Below, piece after piece: positions 17,402 through 27,058 of a DNA stretch of 64,000 nt (positions within the stretch are counted from its first letter, which is position 1; each line of letters starts with the position of its first letter). This DNA is from Rhodococcus sp. Leaf278 (GTDB lineage: Bacteria > Actinomycetota > Actinomycetes > Mycobacteriales > Mycobacteriaceae): the NCBI RefSeq assembly GCF_001426085.1, contig NZ_LMRR01000006.1, positions 1-64,000 of the forward strand, written 5' to 3'. Both the position numbers and the translations under genes were made by a program. The notes beneath the pieces were generated by a model. It made no database searches, was not told the DNA's origin, and saw only the letters and a list, made by a program, of their open reading frames with translations.

Positions 17402-18303
17402 GCTCGAAGTACGAGTGCAACATCGACTTCGAGGCAATCACCGCACTCGATGTCCACACCCATGTCGAGATCGACGGCTGTGGGCACCGGTCGCTCGACG
17501 ACGAGTTGATGGCAGCGTCGGAGAAGTACTTCAAGTCCGGTGAGGAGCGCACCCCCGGTATCGACGCCATCGCCGAGTACTACCGGGCCCGCAACATGGC
17601 CGCAGTGGTGTTCACCGTCGATGCCGGAGCAGCGTCCGGACATTCGCCGAACTCGGTGGAGGAGATCGCCGAGGGTGCCGCCCGCCACAACGACGTACTG
17701 ATCCCCTTCGGTTCGGTCGACCCCTGGCAGGGCAAGGCAGCGGTGCGTCGAGTACACCGCCTCGTCGAGGAATTCGGTGTTCGCGGCTTCAAGTTTCACC
17801 CCAGCATGCAGGGGTTCGAGCCGAACGATCGCCGCTTCTACCCGATCTACGAGGCCATCACCGAGGCCGGCGTGCCCGCGCTGTTCCACACCGGCCAAAC
17901 CGGTATCGGAGCGGGCCTTCCCGGTGGGCACGGCATCAAGTTGCGCTACTCGGATCCGATGTTGCTCGACGATGTCGCTGCGGATTTCACCGACCTGACG
18001 GTGATCATGGCGCACCCCGCGGTGCCGTGGGCGGATGCGCAGATCTCGATCGCCACGCACAAGTCGAACGTGTACATCGACCTGTCGGGGTGGTCACCGA
18101 AATACTTCCCGCCCCAGTTGGTGCGGGCGGCGAACTCCATGCTGAAGCGAAAGGTGTTGTTCGGCTCCGATTTTCCGGTTCTGACGCCGGACCGTTGGAT
18201 GAAGGACTTCGCCGAGCTCGACATCAAGGACGAGATTCGTCCACTCGTGTTCAAGACCAATGCACTGGCCGCACTCGGCCTGTCCGCCAAGGAGACATCA
18301 TGA
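17398..18303 (+). CDS. Amidohydrolase family 2 protein (ACMSD-like)
   Basis: 301 residues, TIM-barrel metal enzyme of PF04909. The ligand motif is DVHTHVE (His20, His22); then FKFHPSMQGF, LFHTGQTG, MAHPAVPW and the late GSDFPVLTPDRW with its aspartate. Relatives include decarboxylases (ACMSD, gamma-resorcylate decarboxylase) and hydrolases. Overlaps both neighbours by 4 bp. Within an operon ending in a CoA ligase and a MaoC hydratase, a decarboxylase or hydrolase of a ring-derived acid is plausible, but the reaction cannot be fixed from the sequence. Confidence 0.88.
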   Translation: MSSKYECNIDFEAITALDVHTHVEIDGCGHRSLDDELMAASEKYFKSGEERTPGIDAIAEYYRARNMAAVVFTVDAGAASGHSPNSVEEIAEGAARHNDVLIPFGSVDPWQGKAAVRRVHRLVEEFGVRGFKFHPSMQGFEPNDRRFYPIYEAITEAGVPALFHTGQTGIGAGLPGGHGIKLRYSDPMLLDDVAADFTDLTVIMAHPAVPWADAQISIATHKSNVYIDLSGWSPKYFPPQLVRAANSMLKRKVLFGSDFPVLTPDRWMKDFAELDIKDEIRPLVFKTNALAALGLSAKETS

Positions 18304-18761
18304 CCACCCGCGTCGCCACTCTCGCTGAATTGAAGACCCTCGAAAGCACCGAACTGGGTACCAGTTCGTGGATCGAGGTGCCCCAGCAGCGCATCGATAC
18401 TTTCGCCGACGCCACCGACGACCACCAGTGGATTCACGTCGACCCCGAGCGAGCCAAGGCCGAAAGCCCCTTCGGTGAGACGATCGCGCACGGTTACCTG
18501 ACTCTGTCGCTGATCATCCCGATGTGGGAGGAGCTGCTGGTGGTCGACAGCGTCACCACGAAGATCAACTACGGCTTGAACAAGGTCCGCTTCACCAACC
18601 CGGTCCCCGCCGGCGGCCGAGTTCGACTGGCCGCGACGCTGAAGAGCTGCGAAGAACTACCCAAGGGCGGAGCCCAGCTGACCGTTGCGGCGACGATCGA
18701 ACTCGAAGGCAGCGAGCGACCCGCGGTCGTCGTCGAGGCCGTCTACCGCATGTTCGACTGA
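18300..18761 (+). CDS. MaoC-family (R)-enoyl-CoA hydratase-like protein
   Basis: 153 residues, single hot-dog fold. The hydratase-2 motif is recognisable as FADATDDHQWIHVDPERA (Asp40/41 and His46), followed by PFGETIAHGYLTLSL. Similar single-domain MaoC proteins hydrate trans-enoyl-CoA. It starts in a 4-bp overlap with the upstream amidohydrolase and is followed 30 bp later by the acyl-CoA ligase, giving a compact activation/hydration/oxidation set together with the SDR. Confidence 0.9.
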   Translation: MTTRVATLAELKTLESTELGTSSWIEVPQQRIDTFADATDDHQWIHVDPERAKAESPFGETIAHGYLTLSLIIPMWEELLVVDSVTTKINYGLNKVRFTNPVPAGGRVRLAATLKSCEELPKGGAQLTVAATIELEGSERPAVVVEAVYRMFD

Positions 18762-18791
18762 GATCACGGACCCGAGAGGAACAGATTTCAG

Positions 18792-20315
18792 ATGCGTAAT
18801 CAAGGAGTCGGGTCGTGGATCCGTCGACGCACCAGGCAGTGCCCACGAGCCACCGCGATCGAGTTCCGCGGGCAGAGCACGACGTACGAACAACTCGACG
18901 AGCGCACCACCCGGCTCGCGCACGGTCTGCGCGAGCTCGGGGTGGGCCCCGGAGATCGAGTCGGACTGTTGTCCACCAATCATCCTGCCTATCTCGAAGT
19001 GCTGTTCGCCTGCGGCGTGCTCGGAGCGATCTTCGTGCCACTCAACGCACGGTTGACGGCACCGGAAGTTGCTTTCGCAGTAACGGACTCGGGTCTGTCG
19101 GTGTTGGTGCACTCGGAGGCGTTGGCGGAGACCGCGAGCTCCGCCGTCGGTGACGGCTCCACGCGTCGACTCACGTTGGGCACGGAGTACGAATCGGTGA
19201 TCTCGGCGGCACCCTCGACCCGCATCGACGAGGCGGTGCAGGGCGCGGATCTGTGCTTCGTCATGTACACCTCCGGCACGACCGGCAAACCCAAAGGCGT
19301 CGTGATGACTCACGACAACGTGTTGTTCGCCGTTCTCAACGCGGTGCTCGATCTCGACCTGTGTAGCGACGAGGTCGCGCTGGTCTGCGCTCCGCTGTTC
19401 CACACCGCGGCGCTCGACATGGTGGCACTGCCCGTCCTGTTCAAAGGCGGTTCGGTCGTCATCGAGGAGGGGTTCGACGCCGGACGCGTGCTCGAGATCG
19501 TCGAATCACGTTCGGTCACATACACTTTCGGAGTGCCGACGATCTTGGACGCGCTCGTGTCGCATCCTGCGTGGGCCGACGCGGATCTGACCTCACTGCG
19601 CCGGGTGGTGGTGGCCGCTGCGCCGGTGCCGCCGCGCACGCTCCGTACGTATTCCGAACGCGGCATCAAGATGTGCCAGGGCTACGGTCTCACCGAAAGT
19701 GGGCCTGGCGCAACGATGCTCGCTGCGGTCGATGCGGAACGCAAGATGGGTACCGCCGGTGTGCCGCACACGTTCTCGGACGTCAGGATCGTCGACGCGA
19801 TGTCGCAACCCGTCGGCCCGGGGGAGCGCGGTGAAATTCAGATCCAGGGCCCCAACGTCATGAAGGAATACTGGGGCCGCCCCGACGCGACCGCCGACGT
19901 GTTCGACGACGGCTGGCTGCGTACCGGCGACATAGGAATCGCGGACGCGGAGGGTTTCGTCACGATCGTCGATCGGCTCAAGGACATGATCATCTCGGGC
20001 GGGGAGAACATCTACCCCGCCGAGGTCGAAGCGGCACTTCTCGAACTGCCCGGCATCGACAGTTGCGCGGTCTTCGGTGTGCCCGAAGACAAATGGGGCG
20101 AGTCCGCCGTTGCCGCGATCACTGTGGTCGAGGGAGCAGCCGTCGACATCGACTCCATAGCGGAGGCTCTCGGCGGCCGGCTCGCACGCTACAAGATCCC
20201 CAAGCGGTACATCCTCGTCGACGAGATCCCGCGCAATCCGACGGGCAAAATTCGCAAGAACGAGTTGCGGGAGCAGTATTCGATACCTGCCCCCGCGTCC
20301 ACTCAGTCTGTCTGA
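18792..20315 (+). CDS. AMP-forming acyl-CoA synthetase
   Basis: 507 residues, ANL superfamily. The P-loop-like A3 motif YTSGTTGKPKG is at 159-169; the YGLTESGPGA and GWLRTGDIG motifs follow, then the C-terminal lysine of NPTGKIRKNE (about residue 489). It ligates a carboxylic acid to CoA, through an adenylate. Last gene of the MarR operon. Its final 13 bp overlap the 3' end of the convergent agmatine-deiminase gene, so the two transcripts are antisense at the ends. Acid specificity unknown. Confidence 0.93.
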   Translation: MRNQGVGSWIRRRTRQCPRATAIEFRGQSTTYEQLDERTTRLAHGLRELGVGPGDRVGLLSTNHPAYLEVLFACGVLGAIFVPLNARLTAPEVAFAVTDSGLSVLVHSEALAETASSAVGDGSTRRLTLGTEYESVISAAPSTRIDEAVQGADLCFVMYTSGTTGKPKGVVMTHDNVLFAVLNAVLDLDLCSDEVALVCAPLFHTAALDMVALPVLFKGGSVVIEEGFDAGRVLEIVESRSVTYTFGVPTILDALVSHPAWADADLTSLRRVVVAAAPVPPRTLRTYSERGIKMCQGYGLTESGPGATMLAAVDAERKMGTAGVPHTFSDVRIVDAMSQPVGPGERGEIQIQGPNVMKEYWGRPDATADVFDDGWLRTGDIGIADAEGFVTIVDRLKDMIISGGENIYPAEVEAALLELPGIDSCAVFGVPEDKWGESAVAAITVVEGAAVDIDSIAEALGGRLARYKIPKRYILVDEIPRNPTGKIRKNELREQYSIPAPASTQSV

Positions 20316-21343
20316 GCCTGTGGCTGGTTCTGTGTGATGCAGTGAATTCCGCCCCCGCGGGCGAAGAGCGGTCGAGCGTCGACGGTGACGACGGTGCGAC
20401 CCGGGTATGCCGCAGAGAGAATTGCAGCAGCCTCTTCGTCCGCGGGATCGTCGTAGCTGCAGGCGATCACGCCGTCGTTGACGACGTAGTGGTTGATGTA
20501 GCTGTAGTCGACGAATCCCTCCGCGTCGCGGAGAAGCTCCGGGGCCGGAACCTTGACGATGGTCCACTTCTCGCCGCGTGCATCGACGGCGTTCTCGAAG
20601 ATCTCGAACACGGTCTTGCTGACCTCGTGATCGGGGTGTTCGGGGTTGCGCTGGTCGTGAATCAGAACGACGCCGGGCGAGGGGATGGCAGCGACGATGT
20701 CGACGTGGCCACGGGTTCCGAACTCTTCCGCGTCCCGGGTGAGTCCGCGGGGAAGCCAGATGACCGTGGTGGCACCGATCGTGCGGGCCAGTTCGGCCTC
20801 GATATCGGCCTTCGTCAGTGTGGGGTTGCGACCGGGATCGAGTTGTACTGTCTCGGTGACGAGAACCGTTCCCAGCCCGTCCACCTGAATGCCGCCGCCT
20901 TCGTTGACGATCGGAGAATCGATCGTCTCGACACCGGATTTCTCGATGACCAGTGCGCCGATCTTCGAATCCTTGTCCCATCGCGCCCAGTCCTGCGCGC
21001 CCCAGCCGTTGAACACCCAGTCGACGCCGCCGACACGGCCGTCCTCGGACATCACGAACGTGGGCCCGATGTCGCGCATCCACGCGTCGTTCAACGGTGC
21101 TTCGACGATGTCGATCGCGAATGCGGTGTCGGCGGTCAGATAGGTTCGTGCGACAGCGCTTTCGGCGGGATCGACGATGACGGTGACCGGCTCGAATCGA
21201 GCGACCGCCTGTGCCACCTGGGCCCAGGTCGTCCGCGCTTCGTGGGCTTCCTCGGGCGTGTCACCGAGCGAATAGCCCTCGCACGGGTATGCCATCCAGG
21301 TCCGTTCGTGCCGAACACCTTCGGCCGGCATGGTCCACGTCAT
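20303..21343 (-). CDS. aguA: Agmatine deiminase family protein (peptidyl-arginine-deiminase type)
   Basis: 346 residues. The guanidine-modifying fold is marked by NDAWMRDIGPTF, the GHVDIVA metal/substrate motif and the nucleophile Cys335 in GGGIHCITQNQP. Agmatine deiminase turns agmatine into N-carbamoylputrescine and ammonia. The start at 21343 follows a GGGAGG site. Its neighbour upstream on the same strand is a flavin amine oxidase, which would fit degradation of agmatine-derived or related amines, although no carbamoylputrescine amidase is adjacent. Other guanidine substrates remain possible. Confidence 0.88.
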   Translation of the reverse strand: MTWTMPAEGVRHERTWMAYPCEGYSLGDTPEEAHEARTTWAQVAQAVARFEPVTVIVDPAESAVARTYLTADTAFAIDIVEAPLNDAWMRDIGPTFVMSEDGRVGGVDWVFNGWGAQDWARWDKDSKIGALVIEKSGVETIDSPIVNEGGGIQVDGLGTVLVTETVQLDPGRNPTLTKADIEAELARTIGATTVIWLPRGLTRDAEEFGTRGHVDIVAAIPSPGVVLIHDQRNPEHPDHEVSKTVFEIFENAVDARGEKWTIVKVPAPELLRDAEGFVDYSYINHYVVNDGVIACSYDDPADEEAAAILSAAYPGRTVVTVDARPLFARGGGIHCITQNQPQAQTD

Positions 21344-21480
21344 CACTGCCTCCCGAGCTTCGAGGCTGCAGCCGCGGATGAAGTGTGTTCTGTGACAGTG
21401 CGCATGTGTGTCCTTAGTGGTGGATGAGCGGCCTGCTCTGTGCAGTGCCTTCGATTGATGAGCCAGTGGGATGTTCGGAA

Positions 21481-22842
21481 CTACCGGCCGATTGTCGACA
21501 CGATGTCCGCGGCGGTGCGGTGGCCCATACGCACGGCGCCGTCGACGTGTTGGTACCCCTCCGCGGCAATGTCGGAGCAGGAGAAGTGAATCGGTCCGAC
21601 GGGAGTGCGGCTGTCCTTGCCGTAACGGTGCAGCCCGCCGAGATCGAAGCTCGCCGCATAGGCACCGCGGGTCCACTCCTCCGAACCCCAGTCCGACTCG
21701 TAGTAGACAACTGGTTCGAGTGCTTTGGGCCCCAGGTAGTGCGCGATGGATTCGAGAATCTTGGCGCGGCGATCCTGCTCGTCGAGCTCGAACATCGCGT
21801 CGGCCTTGGCGTCGGACACGAAGCCGACCAGTGTGCCGCGGCTGTCCTGATGGTTGGTGTTGTCGTACACCTCCTGGACGATCTCGGAGGCACCGAAGCC
21901 GGTTCCCGACAACCCGTCCTCGCGCCAGAACGGCGTGTCGTACACCGCGTGCACCTTGATCACCAGTCCGAGCGACTGATGCTGGTGCATCTGATGCTGG
22001 CGACGGGGAAGCGGCGGGTCGTAGGAGATGCGCGAGTACAGGTTCGGCGGAACGGCGAGAACGACGCGCTTGGCGTGAACTTCGATGTCGCCATCGGCGA
22101 ATACCGTTGCGCCGTTGGCGTTCCACCGCACCGTACGCACCGGCGCGCCGAGGAAGACGTCGTCGCCCAGGGCAGCGGCCATGCGGATCGATACCTGCTG
22201 CATGCCACCGACCACGCGCTTGTCGAGGATGAAGTTCTCGTCCACCAAGTGTGAGAACGATCCTGCCGACGCGGCCATCAGGACGGCCTGCAGAGCCGAG
22301 AACGCGTGCGCCGGTTTGGTCAACATGCCACCGGCGATGAACATGCCGATGTTGCCTCGTGCCTCGGGATCGTCCGATCGATCGACGAGCCACTGCTCGA
22401 ACGAGATCGTGTCCAGCTCACGAGACAAAGGATGTGCCCACGGCTCCTCGGGGCCGATCTGGGCGGCCAGATCGTCGAGCAGTGCGATGAGGCGGTCCAT
22501 TTCCTTGTTCGTCGTCTCGTCGACGGGGAACGAGTCACCCGAGTAGCGGGTCCGCTCACCCGCGGCAGAGATGTAGACGGATTCGCCCTCGCGGTACCGG
22601 TCGAACGTCTCGAGACCGAGTTCGCCGATCAACGAGATCAGCGACTCCTGATCGGGAGAGACCCACTGGCCGCCGATTTCGAGGCTTGCACCGTCGATGG
22701 TGTCGGTCCACGTGCGTCCTCCGACGCGGTCGCGCGCCTCCAGGACTGCGACGGTCAGACCCGCCTTGCGTAGTTCGGTTGCTGCGGCCAGGCCGGAAGG
22801 GCCGGCCCCGACGACAGCGACGTCGCGTTCGAGGGTGGGCAC
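21481..22842 (-). CDS. Flavin-containing monoamine oxidase
   Basis: 453 residues from a GTG start (VPTLERD) with AAAGGAG about 8 nt upstream; this beats the longer frame with an ATG further up. The FAD-binding motif VVGAGPSGLAAATELRKAG is at about 8-26, then the RDRVGGRTWT motif, and the C-terminal flavin segment EGYQHVDGAVRMGHRTA. The family oxidises primary or polyamines to aldehydes with peroxide release; relatives act on putrescine or tyramine. It sits 137 bp upstream of the agmatine deiminase gene and downstream of the GntR gene, all on one strand. No signal peptide. Confidence 0.9.
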   Translation of the reverse strand: MPTLERDVAVVGAGPSGLAAATELRKAGLTVAVLEARDRVGGRTWTDTIDGASLEIGGQWVSPDQESLISLIGELGLETFDRYREGESVYISAAGERTRYSGDSFPVDETTNKEMDRLIALLDDLAAQIGPEEPWAHPLSRELDTISFEQWLVDRSDDPEARGNIGMFIAGGMLTKPAHAFSALQAVLMAASAGSFSHLVDENFILDKRVVGGMQQVSIRMAAALGDDVFLGAPVRTVRWNANGATVFADGDIEVHAKRVVLAVPPNLYSRISYDPPLPRRQHQMHQHQSLGLVIKVHAVYDTPFWREDGLSGTGFGASEIVQEVYDNTNHQDSRGTLVGFVSDAKADAMFELDEQDRRAKILESIAHYLGPKALEPVVYYESDWGSEEWTRGAYAASFDLGGLHRYGKDSRTPVGPIHFSCSDIAAEGYQHVDGAVRMGHRTAADIVSTIGR

Positions 22843-22989
22843 TGTCGAGCTCCTTTGATTGCGGTACATCGGTTTCGGCCGATGGCACCTCGATTCTGTC
22901 CGGAATTCACCCGATCCGCACACGACGAAGTGGCCACTCGGGTGCGATTGTGCACACCGTTTTGGACAGGCTCCCTGCCCGAGTGGGAA

Positions 22990-23709
22990 TCAGTGCGCAA
23001 GGGGTGCGATTGCCTCGAACACGTCCGAGAGGTGATCGTGCATCGCTTTACGGGCGCGTACCGGATCTCGTTCTGCAATAGCGTGATAGATGCTCCGGTG
23101 GGCATCGACGGAGCGCTGCATCCGCTGCTCGGTCTGAAAACTGGCTTGCCGCGACGGTGCCATCCACTCGTTGGTTTCGGTCACCAGCCTGGTGAGCATC
23201 GAATTGTGGGCGAGCCCGGCGATCGCGAGATGGAACTGTACGTCGCAGAGCTGCATGACCTGCAGTGAGGGAGGCCGGTTTTCGAGCTCGCGTTCGGAGG
23301 TCTCGAGGGGAGTGCGCAGGGCTCGTAGTTCCGACGCGCGATGGCGAACGGCGGCTCGCTCGGCGATGGGTGGTTCGACGACACTACGCAGATCCATCAC
23401 CTCCCGAACGGTGCGGTGGTCGCTGCTCATGCTGCCGAAGATGCTTCCCTCGGCCAGAGCGCGCATTTCGAGGGGGGCGACGATGCGACCGGCTCGCGGC
23501 TTGCGTGTCAGATACCCGCGCAGTTCGAGATCCTGGAGTGCGTGCCGGATCGAAATTCTCGACGCCCCGAGCATGGTCACCAGGGCGCGTTCACTGGGCA
23601 ATTTCGATCCTGCCTCGACGCGACCGCTGTCGATGAGCTGCGCGATTCTGCCACTGAGTACCTCGGGGACCGATGCCGCTTCGACGTCGATCTCGGACCA
23701 CGCCGTCAT
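22990..23709 (-). CDS. GntR-family regulator, FadR subfamily
   Basis: 239 residues. A winged helix-turn-helix (about 15-80) contains LPSERALVTMLGASRISIRHAL, followed by the all-helical FCD domain (about 100-225) with the ligand-histidine pattern DVQFHLAIAG and HRSIYHAI. It is divergent from the POT transporter, and two TGGTCCTACCA operators lie between. Its likely targets are its own operon (with the amine oxidase and deiminase) and the transporter/gamma-glutamyltransferase operon. Confidence 0.92.
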   Translation of the reverse strand: MTAWSEIDVEAASVPEVLSGRIAQLIDSGRVEAGSKLPSERALVTMLGASRISIRHALQDLELRGYLTRKPRAGRIVAPLEMRALAEGSIFGSMSSDHRTVREVMDLRSVVEPPIAERAAVRHRASELRALRTPLETSERELENRPPSLQVMQLCDVQFHLAIAGLAHNSMLTRLVTETNEWMAPSRQASFQTEQRMQRSVDAHRSIYHAIAERDPVRARKAMHDHLSDVFEAIAPLAH

Positions 23710-23737
23710 GGAAAGCTCCGTCCCGAGGGTTTCGAAC

Positions 23738-23748
23738 TGGTCCTACCA
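23738..23748. promoter_or_regulatory. GntR operator 1 (TGGTCCTACCA)
   Basis: TGGT-N3-ACCA, a FadR-subfamily-type palindrome, 29 bp upstream of the gntR start codon. The identical 11-mer recurs at 23825-23835, on the transporter side of the same intergenic region. Confidence 0.7.
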
Positions 23749-23824
23749 AAATACCAGATTCGGTCTATTTTCCCAGTAAAGACATGTTGACGTGTAAATA
23801 TCCAACCCTTCACCTTGACGGTTC

Positions 23825-23835
23825 TGGTCCTACCA
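23825..23835. promoter_or_regulatory. GntR operator 2 (TGGTCCTACCA)
   Basis: Exact copy of operator 1, extended here to CTGGTCCTACCAG (23824-23836). It lies 82 bp upstream of the POT transporter start and 87 bp from operator 1, consistent with control of both divergent promoters. Confidence 0.7.
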
Positions 23836-23916
23836 GTTTTAGATCAAGACATCGTGACTGCGGTCACTCGATTCTTCTGCACCAGTGTTTCTCGTGACTC
23901 TCAGAGGTGGACCTGC

Positions 23917-25395
23917 ATGACTACGGACGGAACGCTCGAAAAGTCGAGCAGCATCGCGAACCGCGGTGCGATCGGCTCCACTTTCCGTGATCAACCTCGC
24001 GGCCTGGTCACGCTGGCCGGCACCGAATTGTGGGAGCGTTTCAGCTTCTACGGCCTACAGGTGATCCTCGCGTACTACCTGTACTACTCGCTCGTGGACG
24101 GCGGGCTCGGACTCGACGTCTCGGTGGCGGTAGGAATCGCGGGATCGTACGGCGGCGCGGTGTACATCGCGCAGATGGTCGGAGCGTGGGTTGCGGATCG
24201 TCTGGTCGCTCCGCGAACCGTGGTGCTCTACTCGGCCATCTCGATCATGCTCGGCCATGTGGTACTCGCTCTGATCCCGAGTACGGCGGGTATGGGCGTC
24301 GGCCTGCTGCTGATCGTCATCGGCACCGGCGGACTCAAGGTCAACGTCACTGCAATGGTGGGAATGCTGTACGCGAACGACGATCCCAAGCGCGACTCGG
24401 GATACTCCCTCTACTACATGGGAATTTCGCTCGGTGCATTCCTCGGCCCGCTGCTCACCGGTGCCCTGCAGAGCTCGGCCGGCTTCCATATCGCCTTCGG
24501 CGCAGCGGCAGTGGGAATGTTGATCGGCCTGGTCCAGTACGCGGTCGGGTACAAGCATCTGCCCGAGGCCACCCGTACGGTGCCGAACCCGCTTCCGCGT
24601 TCGCGTCGGGCCGCGGCCGCAGCCGTGGCCGTCTCGGTCACCCTGGTCATCGTTGCTGCAGCTATCGGTGGGATCTTGAACCTGGACAACCTGGGAACCG
24701 TACTGACCGCGATCATCGTCGTCGCCAGCATCGCCTACTTCGCAATGCTGTTGTCCTCGAAGAAGGTCGACGCCACCGAGCATCGACGGGTGCTCGCCTA
24801 CATCCCGGTGTTCCTCAGTAGCTTGCTGTTCTGGACGTTGCTGTTCCAGTTGTTCACCACCCTGGCGGTGTACATGGACACCCGGGTCGATCTCACGATC
24901 GGGTCGCTGACAATCCCTGCCGCGACCGTGATCACCATGGAAGGCCTGATAGCCACCGTCATCGCTCCTGTCTACGCCGTCGTGTGGACCCGGATGGGTA
25001 GTCGGCAGCCGAGTCCCGGAACGAAGATCGCAGTGGGAATCGGTCTGCTGGCGGTGGCGATGGCGATGTTCGCTGCGATGGCGGGTACGTCGGGCGCGAC
25101 CAATTCGGTTGTTCTGGTTCTCGTCGCGATGCTGTTGTTCGGCGCCGGTGAGATAGCCGTCGTGCCCTCCGTGCTCTCCGCCACGGCGCAACTCGCGCCC
25201 GCCTCACACAAGGCAGGTATGACGTCGCTGTACTTCCTCACCATGGCAGGCGGCTCGACACTGGCCGGATTGCTCGCTCAGAAGTACTCTGCGGCAACCG
25301 AACTGACATTCTTCGGTACGACGGCAGCGGCGTCCATCGTGGCCGCGGTGGTGCTGTACGGTGCCTACCGCACGCTCGTGGCACGAGCGCTCTGA
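23917..25395 (+). CDS. POT-family (proton-coupled oligopeptide) transporter
   Basis: 492 residues with 12-14 hydrophobic segments. The diagnostic POT motif ELWERFSFYG (Glu37, Glu40, Arg41) opens the first helix. Family members import di- and tripeptides with protons. The start MTTDGT at 23917 was chosen for its AGAGGTGG site; the frame extends upstream over operator 2, which is unlikely to be coding. The gamma-glutamyltransferase 76 bp downstream suggests that gamma-glutamyl dipeptides or amides are the imported substrates. Confidence 0.9.
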   Translation: MTTDGTLEKSSSIANRGAIGSTFRDQPRGLVTLAGTELWERFSFYGLQVILAYYLYYSLVDGGLGLDVSVAVGIAGSYGGAVYIAQMVGAWVADRLVAPRTVVLYSAISIMLGHVVLALIPSTAGMGVGLLLIVIGTGGLKVNVTAMVGMLYANDDPKRDSGYSLYYMGISLGAFLGPLLTGALQSSAGFHIAFGAAAVGMLIGLVQYAVGYKHLPEATRTVPNPLPRSRRAAAAAVAVSVTLVIVAAAIGGILNLDNLGTVLTAIIVVASIAYFAMLLSSKKVDATEHRRVLAYIPVFLSSLLFWTLLFQLFTTLAVYMDTRVDLTIGSLTIPAATVITMEGLIATVIAPVYAVVWTRMGSRQPSPGTKIAVGIGLLAVAMAMFAAMAGTSGATNSVVLVLVAMLLFGAGEIAVVPSVLSATAQLAPASHKAGMTSLYFLTMAGGSTLAGLLAQKYSAATELTFFGTTAAASIVAAVVLYGAYRTLVARAL

Positions 25396-25471
25396 CACAA
25401 CGTTTCCGGCAGATTTCAGACGTACCTCGACCGGTCCCGTTCTCGGATCGGCCGCACCGAAGGAGAAAAGC

Positions 25472-27058
25472 ATGCCCGAACAGTCGCAATCGACGGCCGG
25501 GGTGGCAATCGCCGCGCCGCACACCGCGGCCGTCGATGCAGCCCGCACGATCGTCGAAGCCGGGGGCAACGCCGTCGATGCGGCTGTCGCTGCAGCCGCG
25601 GCACTCACCGTGGTCTACCCACACATGTGCAGTGTGGGCGGTGACGTCATCGCGTTGCTGCGCAGAAGCGATGGCAGCACCACCTGCATCAACGCATCGG
25701 GAGCCTACGGTTCGGCTGCATCGGTCGAGCAATTGTTCGAGACGATCGAGACGATGCCGATCAACGGTCCGCTGACGGTATCGGTTCCGGGGGCAGTGTC
25801 CGGCTGGGCAGCTCTACTCGACGCCGGTGGCTCGCTGCCGTTGACCACCGTATTGTCGCCAGCGATTTCGCTGGCAGCAGAGGGCTTTCCGGCCAGCCCG
25901 GGGCTCGTCGAGATGATCGAACTAGACCGTGACGCTCTGATCACGGATCCGGGCTTACGGAGCAGGTTCTTCGTCGACGGACACCCCATCCCCGTCGGGC
26001 ACCTGGTGGTGCAGCCGGAGCTGGCGCGTACTCTGACCGATCTGGCGACCGACGGCCTCGATTCGTTCTATCGCGGCCACACCGCCGACAGATTCGCCGC
26101 GGGCCTGAAGAAGCTCGACGTGCCGGTGTCGCGGGAGGATCTCGATCGTCATCGCCCGAGTGTCGAGGAGCCTCTGGTTCGCGTGTTCGACGGATTCTCG
26201 GTGGCTACGGCTCCGCCGAACTCGCAGGGCTACACGCTGATCAGGTCTCTCGGTGCAGCGTTGTCCGGGAGTACGTCTGCGGGGGATGTCGACGCCGGGG
26301 TATTGGCCGAGATCTTCTACGACTCCGACGAGCATCGCGACACCTACCTCGCCGATCCGCGTTGTGCGACCGTGGAGTTCGACGACCAGCTGACCCCGGC
26401 CGGCTTCGCAGCAATTCACGAAGCGGCGGCAGCCCGGGCGGCAGGAGCGAAGCGGCAGACATCGACGGCGTCGCCACGTCCTGGCGGCGATACCGTCGGG
26501 ATCGCGGTGGTGGCCCGAGACGGGACAGCAGTGTCGTTGATACAGTCCGTCTTTCACTCGTTCGGAGCGCAGATTCTCGAGCCCGACACCGGGCTGGTGC
26601 TGCACAACCGTGCCGCGTTCTTCACGCTCGACGCAGCGTCGCCCAATCGAGTCGAAGCAGGTAAGCGGCCGGCGCACACCCTCGTTCCGGTGATCGTCGA
26701 CTGGGCGGACGGAGCGGTGTCCGCGCACTCGACCATGGGCGGCAAGGCGCAGTCGCAGATTCACACCCAATTGATGCTGCGTGCCCTGAGCGGATTCGAT
26801 CCGCAGCAGACCGTCTCGGCACCCCGATTCGTCGTCGGCGGATTGGAAGCAGGCACGCCCAACGGTTCGGTGCTGATCGAGTCGACATTGGAGGCTTCGG
26901 CCGTCGCGCAGATCTCGAGGACGGTCTTCACCGTGAAAGAGGGCACCGAATTGGACAGCAATGCAGGACATTCGATGGTGACCAGGGTTCGAGCCGACGG
27001 AACGCTCGAAGCCGGGGCGGACCCGCGCAGCGACGGCGGCGTGTGGGTGACCGAATGA
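25472..27058 (+). CDS. Gamma-glutamyltransferase family Ntn hydrolase, apparently cytoplasmic
   Basis: 528 residues. The autoprocessing threonine is Thr341 in GGDTVGIAVV; other family segments are GGNAVDAAVAAAAAL, VPGAVSGW and KRPAHTLVP. Cleavage before Thr341 would give about 36 and 20 kDa chains. Unlike classical secreted enzymes it has no signal peptide, so it should work inside the cell on imported gamma-glutamyl compounds. Strong AAGGAG before the ATG. It follows the POT importer and overlaps the next gene by 4 bp. A paralogue lies at 42362-43963 next to an amino acid ABC importer. Confidence 0.9.
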   Translation: MPEQSQSTAGVAIAAPHTAAVDAARTIVEAGGNAVDAAVAAAAALTVVYPHMCSVGGDVIALLRRSDGSTTCINASGAYGSAASVEQLFETIETMPINGPLTVSVPGAVSGWAALLDAGGSLPLTTVLSPAISLAAEGFPASPGLVEMIELDRDALITDPGLRSRFFVDGHPIPVGHLVVQPELARTLTDLATDGLDSFYRGHTADRFAAGLKKLDVPVSREDLDRHRPSVEEPLVRVFDGFSVATAPPNSQGYTLIRSLGAALSGSTSAGDVDAGVLAEIFYDSDEHRDTYLADPRCATVEFDDQLTPAGFAAIHEAAAARAAGAKRQTSTASPRPGGDTVGIAVVARDGTAVSLIQSVFHSFGAQILEPDTGLVLHNRAAFFTLDAASPNRVEAGKRPAHTLVPVIVDWADGAVSAHSTMGGKAQSQIHTQLMLRALSGFDPQQTVSAPRFVVGGLEAGTPNGSVLIESTLEASAVAQISRTVFTVKEGTELDSNAGHSMVTRVRADGTLEAGADPRSDGGVWVTE

